From UBA1413 sp964650525 (lineage in GTDB: Bacteria; Bacteroidota; Bacteroidia; Bacteroidales; Prolixibacteraceae), in assembly GCA_964650525.1 (NCBI GenBank), contig CAZYUA010000012.1, positions 1-64,000 on the forward strand: a DNA stretch of 64,000 nt, read 5' to 3'. The notes below the pieces were generated by a model. That model was not told the DNA's origin and searched no databases. It saw only the letters and a list, made by a program, of their open reading frames with translations. Position numbers and translations under genes: made by a program. This document shows positions 52,832 to 62,032 of this stretch, one piece after another. Each line of letters begins with the position of its first letter. Position 1 is the stretch's first letter.

Positions 52832-53769
52832 TTGGACACATAATCGCTGACCCCGGATTCCAGTTCGGTGAAGGGTTTGGAATAGCCTATCTCTCTAAGT
52901 TTTTGAATGTCGGCCTCAGTGAAATATTGATACCGGCTTCTGAGATCGCAGGGAGTGTCTACAAATTGGATTTCCGGGTTTATTTTCAGAGTATCAAAAA
53001 CCGCGTTGGTGAGTTCAACGTATGTCCTTGCCTTACCTGTTCCAACGTTGTATATTCCGGAGTTCTTCTGGTTTTCAAGGAAAAAAAGCATCACTTCGGC
53101 GATGTCATCCACATAAATAAAATCGCGTTTTTGTTCACCATCGGGAATATCTTCCCTATGGGAACGGAAGAGTTTCATGCCTCCTGTATCACGGATGGTC
53201 TGGAAGGCATGAAGTACGATGGAAGCCATACGGCCTTTATGGTATTCGTTGGGGCCATAGACATTAAAGAACTTGAGCCCGGCCCAGAATTGGGGTGTTT
53301 TTTTCTGAGTAAGCACCCATACGTCAAAATCGTGCTTGGACCAGGCGTACAGGTTCAGAGGTTTCAAATCGCGAATCCTGTGGTGGGCATCAGAAAAGCC
53401 CCACTCTCCATTGCCATAGGTAGCAGCAGAAGAAGCGTACACAATGGGGACATTGTACCCCGTACAAGCCTTCCATAGATTCTGCGAATAGCGGAGGTTC
53501 AGCTCCTCATAGCTTTCGGCTTCCTGACCCACGGTGTCGGTTCTGGCCCCGAGATGGAAAACCATTTCTACTTTTCTGCGGTTTTTGTCAAACCACTGAA
53601 AAAAATCGTCCCTGTCTACCTGATGAAGGAATTTCTTTGAATGCAGATTCTTTTCCTTGTTGTCATCATCGTACCGGTCAACCAGAACCAGATTATGAAA
53701 TCCGGCAAGGTTGAGCTTTCCGACAAAATAACTTCCAATAAAACCTGCGGCTCCGGTAACAACAATCAT
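52804..53769 (-). CDS. hldD: ADP-L-glycero-D-manno-heptose 6-epimerase
   Basis: Product of 321 aa. SDR fold: TGAAGFIG (about 5-12) for the dinucleotide, DRYDDDNKEKNL after the second strand as in HldD, SSAATYG (113-119) and Y141-x3-K145 in YAWSKHDFD. NVYGPNEYHKGRMAS and QKRDFIYVDDI complete the match. It turns ADP-D-glycero-D-manno-heptose into the L-glycero form used in lipopolysaccharide core. The stop overlaps the convergent gene at 52373-52831. Confidence 0.93.
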   Translation of the reverse strand: MIVVTGAAGFIGSYFVGKLNLAGFHNLVLVDRYDDDNKEKNLHSKKFLHQVDRDDFFQWFDKNRRKVEMVFHLGARTDTVGQEAESYEELNLRYSQNLWKACTGYNVPIVYASSAATYGNGEWGFSDAHHRIRDLKPLNLYAWSKHDFDVWVLTQKKTPQFWAGLKFFNVYGPNEYHKGRMASIVLHAFQTIRDTGGMKLFRSHREDIPDGEQKRDFIYVDDIAEVMLFFLENQKNSGIYNVGTGKARTYVELTNAVFDTLKINPEIQFVDTPCDLRSRYQYFTEADIQKLREIGYSKPFTELESGVSDYVSNYLVSEEFF

Positions 53770-53878
53770 ATGATTCCAGTTTGGTTCAGCAATACGTTGT
53801 TTCTGTCTTCAGAAACCGGATCGTGTCAAAAAGTAAACTTCGCACCATGATTATTATTGCTTGAATGAACCTGTTTTT

Positions 53879-54715
53879 TTAAGTATTTTTTAACAAAAAA
53901 TCCGGATGAATTTCATCAATAAGACCGGCCTTCATAGCCCCATCGAAAAGTTTCAACACCGCGTTTTTACCCTCCGTTCCCAAGTCAACAGTAAACTCAT
54001 TGACAAACAGGTTAATATGTTTGCTGATGACCTCATCGTCCAGTTCCCTGGCGTATTGTTTTACAAAAAGGAGGGATTCATGGGGGTGATTGAGTGCAAA
54101 AAGCACACTTTTCCGCATCACCCGGTCCATGGTCTGGCGGACATCCAGGGGAAGGTTTTTGTCGATGGCAATTCCTCCAAGTGGAACTGGCAATCCTGTG
54201 CTGGACTCCCACATTTGTCCCAGGTCAGCCATTTGCTTCAGCCCTTTTTTTTCGAAAGTAAACCGGCTTTCATGGATGATGACTCCGGCATCTGTTTCAC
54301 CGCGTAAAATGCTCTCTTCGATTTCAGAAAAGAGAACCTCTTTTTTGTTTTGAAGAGCAGGGAAGAAAATGGTGAACAGCAGGTTTGCCGTTGTAAACGG
54401 TCCGGGGACGGCTATCTTCATTAAAGGATCCGGAACCGGCGGGAGCAATTCCCGTCCGACCAGCAATGGTCCGTTTTCCCTGCCCAGGGCACTTCCTGCC
54501 TGTAAAAGCTGATAATGGTCGGATACCTTTGCGAAAGCATAATAACTTAACTTGGTCATGTTGATTTCACGCCGGAAAGCCCGGCGGTTAAGTTCTTCCA
54601 CATCAGCCACCGTAACCTTGAAAGATAATCCTTCGGTATCGATCTTCCCGTTGATGATGGCATCGAAGATAAAGGTATCGTTAGGGCATGGTGAAATGCC
54701 CAAAGTAAGCAACAT
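53879..54715 (-). CDS. mqnD: 1,4-dihydroxy-6-naphthoate synthase (futalosine pathway)
   Basis: Product of 278 aa from ATG 54715; an upstream frame to 54901 lies inside the futalosine hydrolase gene and is not real. Marks: the start LTLGISPCPNDTFIFDA, LNRRAFRREINMTKLSYYA, GRENGPLLV and the ESSTGLPVPLGGIAI block. It is a two-lobed fold like periplasmic binding proteins and converts cyclic de-hypoxanthine futalosine to 1,4-dihydroxy-6-naphthoate, on the way to menaquinone. Directly behind mqnB, 29 bases apart. Confidence 0.9.
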   Translation of the reverse strand: MLLTLGISPCPNDTFIFDAIINGKIDTEGLSFKVTVADVEELNRRAFRREINMTKLSYYAFAKVSDHYQLLQAGSALGRENGPLLVGRELLPPVPDPLMKIAVPGPFTTANLLFTIFFPALQNKKEVLFSEIEESILRGETDAGVIIHESRFTFEKKGLKQMADLGQMWESSTGLPVPLGGIAIDKNLPLDVRQTMDRVMRKSVLFALNHPHESLLFVKQYARELDDEVISKHINLFVNEFTVDLGTEGKNAVLKLFDGAMKAGLIDEIHPDFLLKNT

Positions 54716-54744
54716 CGGAAAATTTTTGCGCAAAAATAACAAAA

Positions 54745-55431
54745 TCAGGAAACAGAGTCCGGTAGCGAGGCAAAAACCATGATAAGGTTGTTTTTCAGGT
54801 TTTCGAGAGCCAGGGGAATGTCCCATCGGGATTGGCTGCGGGGTGCTACCCGGTTGGAGACGGACCTGATCTGCAGACAGGGCACTCCCAGCCACCGGCA
54901 AACATAAAAAACTGCGGCTCCTTCCATACTTTCCACACTGGCAGAAAAATTATTCTTTAGCTCAAGAATGGTATTGACTCTGCCGTGACTGATGTTAGAG
55001 GTAATTCCCTTAACTCTCGGAAGGAAGGCAGCAAAATGGGAACCCTCCGCCTTTAGCGTGCAATTTTCAAACGGAAACTCATCGGGTGCCATGTAGCCAC
55101 TGTCAAAAAGGGTTAAAAACTCAAGTTCTTTTTCAATTCCCAGATCGGCAAACTCTTCCTCCACCACGTTTACTACATCCCCGATTTGTATCTGCTCCGA
55201 CAAAGTTCCAGCAATCCCCGCATTGATAACCAGGTCATAAGACTGAGTCATCAGGACCTGTGTCAGGTAAAACGTAGTAAAGGTGGTGCCAATTCCGGTG
55301 AGAAGGAGGTCAAACTCCAGTCCGTCGAGGGAAAAGGTTCTGAGATTGTCGCTTTTTGAAACAACATACCTGCATTCCTCTGTCATCAGTTTGACTTCCA
55401 TTGCCGTAGCTGCGACCAGTAAAACATTCAT
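54745..55431 (-). CDS. mqnB: Futalosine hydrolase
   Basis: Product of 228 aa. Nucleosidase fold: LVAATAMEVKLM at the start, LLTGIGTTFTTFYLTQVL, VINAGIAGTL (about 68-77), EEFADLGIE, and the catalytic region SVESMEGAAVFYVCRWLGVP (about 162-181) with IRSVSNRVAPR after it. This is the MTA/SAH nucleosidase branch that cuts the hypoxanthine from futalosine. With mqnD it shows that menaquinone is made by the futalosine route, as in many Bacteroidia and not the classical menF-menD route; MqnA and MqnC must lie elsewhere. Confidence 0.9.
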   Translation of the reverse strand: MNVLLVAATAMEVKLMTEECRYVVSKSDNLRTFSLDGLEFDLLLTGIGTTFTTFYLTQVLMTQSYDLVINAGIAGTLSEQIQIGDVVNVVEEEFADLGIEKELEFLTLFDSGYMAPDEFPFENCTLKAEGSHFAAFLPRVKGITSNISHGRVNTILELKNNFSASVESMEGAAVFYVCRWLGVPCLQIRSVSNRVAPRSQSRWDIPLALENLKNNLIMVFASLPDSVS

Positions 55432-55526
55432 AGTTATAATGCTTGGATATAGGTTTATTTATCTTAAGCATACTGATTTTCTGAAAAAAGGTTAATCTTT
55501 GCACCTGATTTTTATCAGCACAGGTT

Positions 55527-56150
55527 ATGGAAGTCTCCTTAAACAGTGATTCCGGCAACTATCGGAAGATAGAGAAGTACAATCCGGAGAAATTAGCAGA
55601 ACTGGAGTTTCATTATGGGAAGATCCTGGAGTTGGTGGGAGAAGACATCAGCCGCGAAGGACTGATTAAAACACCTCACCGGGTTGCCAAGGCTATGCAG
55701 TTTTTGTTGCAGGGTTACGAAATGAATCCGGTAGAAATCCTGCAGTCCGCCATGTTCCGCGAAGAGTACCGTCAAATGGTCATTGTCAAGGATATCGAGA
55801 TCTATTCGATGTGCGAGCATCATTTACTGCCGTTTATTGGTAAAGCGCATGTGGCTTACATCCCGAACGGGTATATTACGGGTTTAAGCAAAATAGCCAG
55901 AGTTGTGGATGTTTTTGCCCGCAGGCTGCAGGTTCAGGAAAGACTTACCTCACAGATTAAAGATTGTATCCAGAGTACCCTGAAACCCCTTGGGGTTGCC
56001 GTGGTGATTGAAGCACACCACCTGTGTATGCAGATGCGCGGTATTCAGAAACAACATTCCATTACCACCACTTCCGATTTTACCGGTGCTTTTGAACGAG
56101 TGGCCACGAGGGAGGAGTTTATCAAACTGATCGGGTCCAAATTATCCTGA
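55527..56150 (+). CDS. folE: GTP cyclohydrolase I
   Basis: Product of 207 aa. The active site shows zinc ligands in SMCEHHLLPFIGKAHVAYIP (about 92-111) and a cysteine in HHLCMQMRGIQ, with the GLSKIARVVDVFARRLQVQE helix between. It opens GTP to dihydroneopterin triphosphate, first step of folate (or queuosine-type) synthesis. The start has a 25-residue extension compared with E. coli. It is divergent from mqnB. Confidence 0.95.
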   Translation: MEVSLNSDSGNYRKIEKYNPEKLAELEFHYGKILELVGEDISREGLIKTPHRVAKAMQFLLQGYEMNPVEILQSAMFREEYRQMVIVKDIEIYSMCEHHLLPFIGKAHVAYIPNGYITGLSKIARVVDVFARRLQVQERLTSQIKDCIQSTLKPLGVAVVIEAHHLCMQMRGIQKQHSITTTSDFTGAFERVATREEFIKLIGSKLS

Positions 56151-56190
56151 TCCTTTCCTTCCCGATCTTGCAGGATACCGGACATTGCGA

Positions 56191-57303
56191 TCACAGGAAC
56201 TCCAGGCAAACAGGAGCCGGTAGGTGGAGTTGATGACCGGTAAATTCAGGAATCCCATTGTTCAGCCGGAAGACAATAATATTATGGCTCCTTTGATTGG
56301 CCACAAGCATGAATTGTCCTGACGGATCGATTGTAAAATTTCTGGGCCAATCTCCTTCTGTGGATACATGCGTCCGGAATGTCAGTTTCCCATCCGGAGC
56401 ACACTGGAAAACTGCAATGGAATTGTGCCCCCTGTTGGAGACATAAATCATATCTTTTCCTGGAGAGAGGTGGATGTCTGCGCAATAGCTTTTCTCGGAG
56501 AACCCTTCCGGAAGAGTTGAGAGGGTTTGGATTTCTTTAACGGCACCCTGGTTCCTTTCAAATACGGTTACTGTGGAGTTTAATTCGTTTGCGACGTAAA
56601 TAAACCGGTAGTCGTCCGAGAATTCAAAATGGCGGGGTCCAGAGCCCGGGGGCAAAACGGCATAGCTGGCAGTATCGGGTAACAGCCGGCCATTGATCTT
56701 GTCGATCTGGTAGGCATAAAGTCGGTCGCTCCCCAGGTCTGCAGCCCACAACCGGTTTTCGGATGCTGCAAACCTGATAGAGTGGGCAAATGAACGTGAC
56801 TGACGTGATTTCACAGGTCCGGAACCTTCGTGTTGCACCACAGAGAGCGCCGGTAAAAGCGCCCCCTCTTTTCCCCTCTCAAACAATACCACAGAACCTC
56901 CCCCGTAATTGGCAACTGCAACCAACTGGCCATCTTGTGAAACGTCGATATAACATGGATCTGCACCACAGGAACTCTGTTTCCCCAGAAATTCAAGGCG
57001 GCCTTTACCCAGAATACGATAGGTTGAAACAAAGCCTCCATCCGGATCGACAGAATGGGGGGCCCTACCAGCAACATACAAGAGCTTTTTGTCCGGGGAA
57101 ATACGCAAGAAGCCCGGATTGTCTATCCCCTTGTAAACATCCAAAAGCAAAAGGTTGCCGGTATTCTTTTCCATTGCACAGATATAGACGCCTTCAGCGC
57201 CCTCTGAGGTAAAAGTCCCCACGTAAAACAGCTCCCTACCCGGTGTTTGTGCTTCGCAAAGAAACAGGCTTAACAACAGCAACGGTAACAGCAATCTTTT
57301 CAT
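56191..57303 (-). CDS. Lactonase-fold seven-bladed propeller protein (6-phosphogluconolactonase-like), exported
   Basis: Product of 370 aa from ATG 57303 (the longer frame from 57372 lacks a signal). A signal peptide (MKRLLLPLLLLSLFLCEAQ) shows export. Repeated blades contain VGTFTSEGAEGVYIC, ISPDKKLLYVAG, VSQDGQLVAVANYGGGSV, SDDYRFIYVANE and TIDPSGQFMLVANQ. They match the lactonase family PF10282 of which E. coli Pgl is a member. Because it is exported, it is unlikely to act in the pentose phosphate pathway; it may hydrolyse sugar lactones in the periplasm. Confidence 0.83.
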   Translation of the reverse strand: MKRLLLPLLLLSLFLCEAQTPGRELFYVGTFTSEGAEGVYICAMEKNTGNLLLLDVYKGIDNPGFLRISPDKKLLYVAGRAPHSVDPDGGFVSTYRILGKGRLEFLGKQSSCGADPCYIDVSQDGQLVAVANYGGGSVVLFERGKEGALLPALSVVQHEGSGPVKSRQSRSFAHSIRFAASENRLWAADLGSDRLYAYQIDKINGRLLPDTASYAVLPPGSGPRHFEFSDDYRFIYVANELNSTVTVFERNQGAVKEIQTLSTLPEGFSEKSYCADIHLSPGKDMIYVSNRGHNSIAVFQCAPDGKLTFRTHVSTEGDWPRNFTIDPSGQFMLVANQRSHNIIVFRLNNGIPEFTGHQLHLPAPVCLEFL

Positions 57304-57531
57304 GGCTTCAACATCAGTAAAAATTCTATTCTTTCCATCGCAAAATAGCGAATTCGTTCGAAAAACCGACAATTTGCAGAGGGTTTGTGCATTTCAATAA
57401 AAAGATGCAATTTTATCGTTTGGAAGCTTAAGTCTTCTTTATGATTTCATCAAGTGGTATAATGGAGAAGATTTGATCATTACAGGTAAAACAGTTAAGT
57501 AAATTTATTTCAACATAATAATGAACATAAA

Positions 57532-57768
57532 ATGACAAAACCTGAAGTCTTTGATAAAAAACCGGCAAAGGTCACCCTTCAGCCGGGGAGTTATTATTGG
57601 TGTGCATGTGGTCGCAGCGGTAAACAGCCATTTTGTGACGCCAGCCACCGGGGAACGGGAATCACTCCCCTTGCTTTTACCATCGAAGAAGAAAAGGATG
57701 TCTGGCTGTGCAATTGTAAGCATTCATCCAACAAGCCTTACTGCGATGGTACTCATCGCACCTTGTAA
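57532..57768 (+). CDS. Small CDGSH iron-sulfur protein, two clusters
   Basis: Product of 78 aa. Two CDGSH motifs are clear: C24-x-C26 ... C35-D-A-S-H39 and C60-x-C62 ... C71-D-G-T-H75. Each holds a 2Fe-2S cluster with a His ligand. The protein is a MitoNEET-like redox or cluster transfer protein of the two-motif bacterial type. It is convergent with the rubredoxin fusion gene. Partner unknown. Confidence 0.93.
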   Translation: MTKPEVFDKKPAKVTLQPGSYYWCACGRSGKQPFCDASHRGTGITPLAFTIEEEKDVWLCNCKHSSNKPYCDGTHRTL

Positions 57769-57786
57769 ACCTGATTTTTCCAACAA

Positions 57787-58524
57787 TCAGTCCATCGGTC
57801 TGAAATAGTCTTTCCCGGCATTGCAGACAGGACAGCGGTAACTGTCGGGAAGATCAGTGAAGGAGGTATCCGGGGGTATTCCGGCAGATTGGTCGCCATC
57901 ATCAGGTCTGTATACATAGCCACAAATGTCGCAGATATAGGTTACCTTACTCTCGGGATCGTTTGCCGGCAGGGCTTCAGAAGTGGATATCCCGGATGGT
58001 CCGGAAGGTACCGGTTCGGGATTTTTAACATAGGTGGGAGCATTAGGAGGCGAGGCGGCTTTGAAGTGCTCACGGTACCAAGCATAGGTCAAAGGCTCGC
58101 TATCCGAAAGGGTTCCGCAGTCTTCGACCTCGCCGGTGATCAGAATATGGGTTCCCACGTCCAGGGTATCTTTTACGCGGCAATCGAGCCAGGCTGTTGA
58201 TGAATCGACGACAACAGGTGCCCCTGTGGTTTTCACTTCCGTCTTAACCTTTGTGAATTTATCAGCATCGGAACTGGAAAAATAACCAAACTCTCCGATC
58301 AGTGTCGCTGCGGTATTTTTTTCCAGCACAGATACGGAAAACACCCCGCTTTCGAGGATGAAACGGAGAGTAGAGTTGTTTTTATGACAGCTTATCGCCA
58401 CCAACGGAGGAGTAGATGAGATTTGGAAAACCGTGTTAGCGATGTATCCCGCTTTTTCCTCTCCCAATGCCGAAGCCACAATGTAGACACCATAGGAAAG
58501 CTTGTTCAAGGCTCTTTTATCCAT
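57787..58524 (-). CDS. Flavin reductase-like domain fused to rubredoxin (high molecular weight rubredoxin)
   Basis: Product of 245 aa. Residues about 1-155 form a flavin reductase/FMN-binding domain (YIANTVFQISSTPPLVAISC, TLDVGTHILITGEVEDC). A Pro-rich linker (about 158-190) joins it to a rubredoxin with C198-x2-C201 and C231-x2-C234. The arrangement matches the Hrb of Moorella, which passes electrons from NADH to a flavodiiron protein that removes O2 or NO in anaerobes. No flavodiiron protein gene is in the window. Divergent from the asparaginase gene. Confidence 0.88.
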   Translation of the reverse strand: MDKRALNKLSYGVYIVASALGEEKAGYIANTVFQISSTPPLVAISCHKNNSTLRFILESGVFSVSVLEKNTAATLIGEFGYFSSSDADKFTKVKTEVKTTGAPVVVDSSTAWLDCRVKDTLDVGTHILITGEVEDCGTLSDSEPLTYAWYREHFKAASPPNAPTYVKNPEPVPSGPSGISTSEALPANDPESKVTYICDICGYVYRPDDGDQSAGIPPDTSFTDLPDSYRCPVCNAGKDYFRPMD

Positions 58525-58681
58525 CGTTCATTTTTACCCGAAAGTAAAAAAATTCCACATCGAAGGCCATGGAAAAGGAATATATTATACTTTCAACCAT
58601 AAGCCTGATGCTTACGGGTGTTGTTTCCTTTAAGGATCTAATTGGTACCATAAAATACAAAATACTGTATTACATAAAGTT

Positions 58682-59689
58682 ATGAATAAACATTTATTAA
58701 AAATCCACACAAGATTCCTGTTTATTGTCCTGGTTTCAGGACTTATGGTACTCACAGGGCAGCGTGTACAAGGGCAGAAAACGTGGGGTCTTGCCCTTCA
58801 CGGAGGGGCAGGAGTAATGAACAGGGAGAATTACCCGGCTGAGAGACAACAAGAATACCTATATCATCTGGAAAAAGCCCTGATGCTGGGGGATTCTGTT
58901 CTGCGTAACGGCGGAACATCTGTCGAAGCGGTTCTTATAACAGTCAGCTACCTGGAATTATGTCCTCTTTTTAATGCCGGCAAAGGAGCGGTTTATACCT
59001 GGCAGGGCAGGAATGAACTGGATGCCTCGATCATGGAGGGGAAGACCCTTCAGGCAGGCGCCGTAGCTGGCTCCACCAGGGTAAAGCACCCCATTCTGGC
59101 AGCACATGCTGTCATGGTCCAATCTCCCCATGTATTGCTCAGCGGGAAAGGAGTGACCCAGTTTGCCCGCCTCTGCGGCTTGGAGATTGTTCCAAACCGC
59201 TATTTCCACACGCGGGAAAGACATGAAGCATTGGTAAAGATGAAAAAGCAATCCAAGGGCAAAGCGGCGGGTACTACAACCGGTACCGTGGGGTGTGTCG
59301 CCCTGGACCAGTTTGGTAACCTGTGTGCCGGAACCTCCACCGGCGGGATGACCGGTAAACGGTATGGACGCATCGGGGATACTCCCCTCATTGGAGCAGG
59401 CACTTTTGCCGATAACAGGACCTGCGCCGTCTCCTGCACCGGCCATGGAGAATACTTTATCCGGTTGGGAACAGCCAGGGATATCGCCGCACAAATGGAG
59501 TACCTCGGAATTGGACTGGCAGAGGCAGCAGCCACCGCGGTGAAAAAACTTACAGCAGCAGGAGGCACCGGCGGATTAATCGCTATTGACAACCGGGGAA
59601 CGATCACTCTTCCCTTCAACACTCCAGGTATGTTCCGAGGGTTCATCAAATCAACGGGAGAAAAAGAAATTGCTATTTTTGAACCCTGA
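58682..59689 (+). CDS. Plant-type asparaginase / isoaspartyl peptidase, exported
   Basis: Product of 335 aa with a signal peptide (about 1-32). The chain starts LALHGGAGV and carries NAGKGAVYTWQG and ELDASIME, then the self-cleavage and nucleophile residue T202 in TTGTVGCVALDQFGN, followed by GTSTGGMTGKRYGRIGDTPLIG. This is the IaaA branch of the Ntn asparaginases, which hydrolyse L-asparagine and isoaspartyl dipeptides. It is another branch than the enzyme at 1143-2123. Repeat copy B begins 14 bases after its stop. Confidence 0.9.
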   Translation: MNKHLLKIHTRFLFIVLVSGLMVLTGQRVQGQKTWGLALHGGAGVMNRENYPAERQQEYLYHLEKALMLGDSVLRNGGTSVEAVLITVSYLELCPLFNAGKGAVYTWQGRNELDASIMEGKTLQAGAVAGSTRVKHPILAAHAVMVQSPHVLLSGKGVTQFARLCGLEIVPNRYFHTRERHEALVKMKKQSKGKAAGTTTGTVGCVALDQFGNLCAGTSTGGMTGKRYGRIGDTPLIGAGTFADNRTCAVSCTGHGEYFIRLGTARDIAAQMEYLGIGLAEAAATAVKKLTAAGGTGGLIAIDNRGTITLPFNTPGMFRGFIKSTGEKEIAIFEP

Positions 59690-59702
59690 TTGAAAAATGA
59701 CT

Positions 59703-59852
59703 CATGAAACGAGCATGGCGAACTGTCACAACAAAAGGAGATGTAAATAATCTCCCATGCGAGTTCCATACTGAGCAGTTTGTTCCTGAAAAGAGCGAGT
59801 TTATGTAACGCAGTGAAATATAACTGTTAAGACCAATATTTACGTATGAAAT
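59703..59852 (+). repeat. Dispersed structured repeat, copy B
   Basis: Near copy of 5527-5677 in the same orientation. It fills almost the whole gap between the asparaginase stop and the BatA-domain gene, and its last seven bases ATGAAAT include that gene's start codon (59846). The GCATG/CATGC outer stem and the GGAGAT/ATCTCC inner stem are unchanged. The 34-codon frame is kept too (59704-59808), with three amino acid changes. Confidence 0.85.
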
Positions 59853-61909
59853 TTTTATACCCCGGATTTCTGTTCGCCCTTTTCGCCATCCTTATACCTA
59901 TTTTGATACATTTGTTCAGCTTCAGGAGGTTTAAAACCGTATATTTCAGCAATGTGGACTATCTGCTCCAAATCAAAAATGAAGCGGAGAAGAAATCAAG
60001 GCTTAAGAACCTGCTGATCCTGATAGCCAGGATCCTGGCCATAACAGCGATGGTTTTCGGATTTTCCCAGCCATTTATTCCTTCACGCAGCCAGGCACGC
60101 TTCCAACCCGATCCGGTCGTAGGGGTATATATTGATAATTCATTCAGTATGAATGCGTTGTCACCAAAAGGACAATTGCTTGAAGTTGCCCGGAATAAGG
60201 CATTGGAGATTTCTGATGCCTATCCTCCCGGAACCCGTTTCCGGATTATCACCAACGATCTGCTTGCACAGCACCAGCATATCTTCAACAAAGAACAATT
60301 CCTTCAGCAGGTCAGTGAAATAAAGATTTCCTCCAGAACACTTCCCCTCTCTGTCGTCCACAACCGGATGGCAACAGGACTAAGGGAAGGAGAATCATTC
60401 CCGAATACCACCCTATATTTCCTGAGCGATTTCCAATCGGGCATATGTGACTTTCAAAATTTCAGGACCGACAGTAACCTGGTGAGTTTTCTGATGCCGT
60501 TGACGGGAGGAATTACGAAGAACCTCACTATTGATTCCTGCTGGATGGAACTTCCTGCCCACAAAATCGACCAGGAAGAGATTGTTAAGGTACGGATCAG
60601 CAATTATTCAGACCAGTCTTACCAGAATCTTCCGCTGAAGTTTTACCTGGACGACAGTCTGAAAGCATTGGCCAATTTTAACATTGAAGCAGGAGCCTCT
60701 GAAACGGTTGAACTGAACTATCTGAACCTCAAGGGTGGATTCCACACCGGGCATGCAGAAATAAGCGATTACCCTTTTACCCATGACAATACCTATTACC
60801 TGAGTTATAAAGTCCGGCAGTACCTGAAAGTCCTGGCGATATCAGGTACCCGCCATAGCGGGGGGAGCGGGCTTCCATACCTGCGGGCTATGTTCAGAGA
60901 TGACCGCTTTATTCAGTTTGAAGAATCACTGGCTGAGAATCTTCAGATTAGCAAAATCAGCGATTTTAACACCATTTTGCTGGTTAATCTTCGTGAATTG
61001 GGTTCCGGACTGGTGAATGAGCTGATGAAAGCTGCCAGCAACGGAGCAACGGTTGTTTTCTTCCCCGAGCTGGACGGGAAGACCGACAGTTATAACCATT
61101 TCCTGTTGCAAATGAAGGCTAACCGGATTGTAAGATCAGACACCGCAGCCAAACAGCTGGCAGGCATCGAATGGGAACACCCTGTGTTTGACAATGTATT
61201 CAAGAATAAAGCTGTTAATCCTGCGTTTCCAACCATATACGGAAGTACCATCTTTCTGGAAGAGACGAGGATACCGGAAGTCCGGTTGCTATGGTTCAGG
61301 GATAATACGAAAGCGGCATCAATTCAACAGACAGGTAAAGGAAATCTGGTGGTATTCAGTTTCCCTCTCTCACCCAGGAATGATGATTTTGCTAATGATA
61401 TGCTGTTTGTTCCGGTGCTTTATGGTGTGGTGATCAATTGTCTGGAACTACAAAAAGTTGCCTATACCATTGGCAGGGAACCATCGGCTTATTTGGGGAG
61501 GCAGGTGATGCCCGATTTAACACGGCTTCTGGTCAGAAGGGAAGGTTCCGGTCAGGAGTTTATTCCGGAAGTGGTGGTTTCAGAAGAAAACCAGGTCAGG
61601 ATCACCTTTACAGGACATTTCGATGTTGCCGGCCACTACAAAGTGTTTTATCAGGACAGTATTGCGGGTATCCTTTCCATGAATTATGACCGTGAGGAAT
61701 CACAACTGGGAGGGTTGTCAGCGGAGGAAATCCGAGTATCGGCCGGGAATAATAACCTGGTGAACTGCCACGTGATTGAAAATCCAGAAGTCAGTTTCAG
61801 TGAAACATTATCGGGAGTACAAACAGGCAAGAGACTGTGGAAATGGTTTTTGGGATTTGCACTTATGTTTCTTTTAGCGGAAGCAATCCTAGTGAGATTC
61901 TGGAAGTAA
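59846..61909 (+). CDS. BatA-domain membrane protein
   Basis: Product of 687 aa. The first 80 residues hold the aerotolerance-type BatA N-terminal domain: helix FLYPGFLFALFAILIPILIHLFSFRRF, a YFSNVDYLLQI segment and the helix LLILIARILAITAMVFGF. A large soluble part follows (about 90-660) resembling a von Willebrand A-like domain (VVGVYIDNSFSMN, about 90-102; FLSDFQSG) without a complete MIDAS, then a last helix (WFLGFALMFLLAEAILV). The family has members in Bacteroidota envelope loci. Its start codon lies at the end of repeat copy B. Confidence 0.85.
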   Translation: MKFLYPGFLFALFAILIPILIHLFSFRRFKTVYFSNVDYLLQIKNEAEKKSRLKNLLILIARILAITAMVFGFSQPFIPSRSQARFQPDPVVGVYIDNSFSMNALSPKGQLLEVARNKALEISDAYPPGTRFRIITNDLLAQHQHIFNKEQFLQQVSEIKISSRTLPLSVVHNRMATGLREGESFPNTTLYFLSDFQSGICDFQNFRTDSNLVSFLMPLTGGITKNLTIDSCWMELPAHKIDQEEIVKVRISNYSDQSYQNLPLKFYLDDSLKALANFNIEAGASETVELNYLNLKGGFHTGHAEISDYPFTHDNTYYLSYKVRQYLKVLAISGTRHSGGSGLPYLRAMFRDDRFIQFEESLAENLQISKISDFNTILLVNLRELGSGLVNELMKAASNGATVVFFPELDGKTDSYNHFLLQMKANRIVRSDTAAKQLAGIEWEHPVFDNVFKNKAVNPAFPTIYGSTIFLEETRIPEVRLLWFRDNTKAASIQQTGKGNLVVFSFPLSPRNDDFANDMLFVPVLYGVVINCLELQKVAYTIGREPSAYLGRQVMPDLTRLLVRREGSGQEFIPEVVVSEENQVRITFTGHFDVAGHYKVFYQDSIAGILSMNYDREESQLGGLSAEEIRVSAGNNNLVNCHVIENPEVSFSETLSGVQTGKRLWKWFLGFALMFLLAEAILVRFWK

Positions 61910-62032
61910 TCGGGCAATGCCGCATGGACAATTCCGGTTATTCCCGGTACCTGGCTTCAGGTCTATGCCGTTGTATCAGGAGCGAATATTTTTGTACTTT
62001 TACCCAAAATAACCATACAAAAACAGGAGATC

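Noticed and set aside
53879..54901. Longer start for mqnD at 54901
   Set aside because: The extra residues overlap the mqnB coding region and do not fit the family; the ATG at 54715 starts exactly at the conserved N-terminus.
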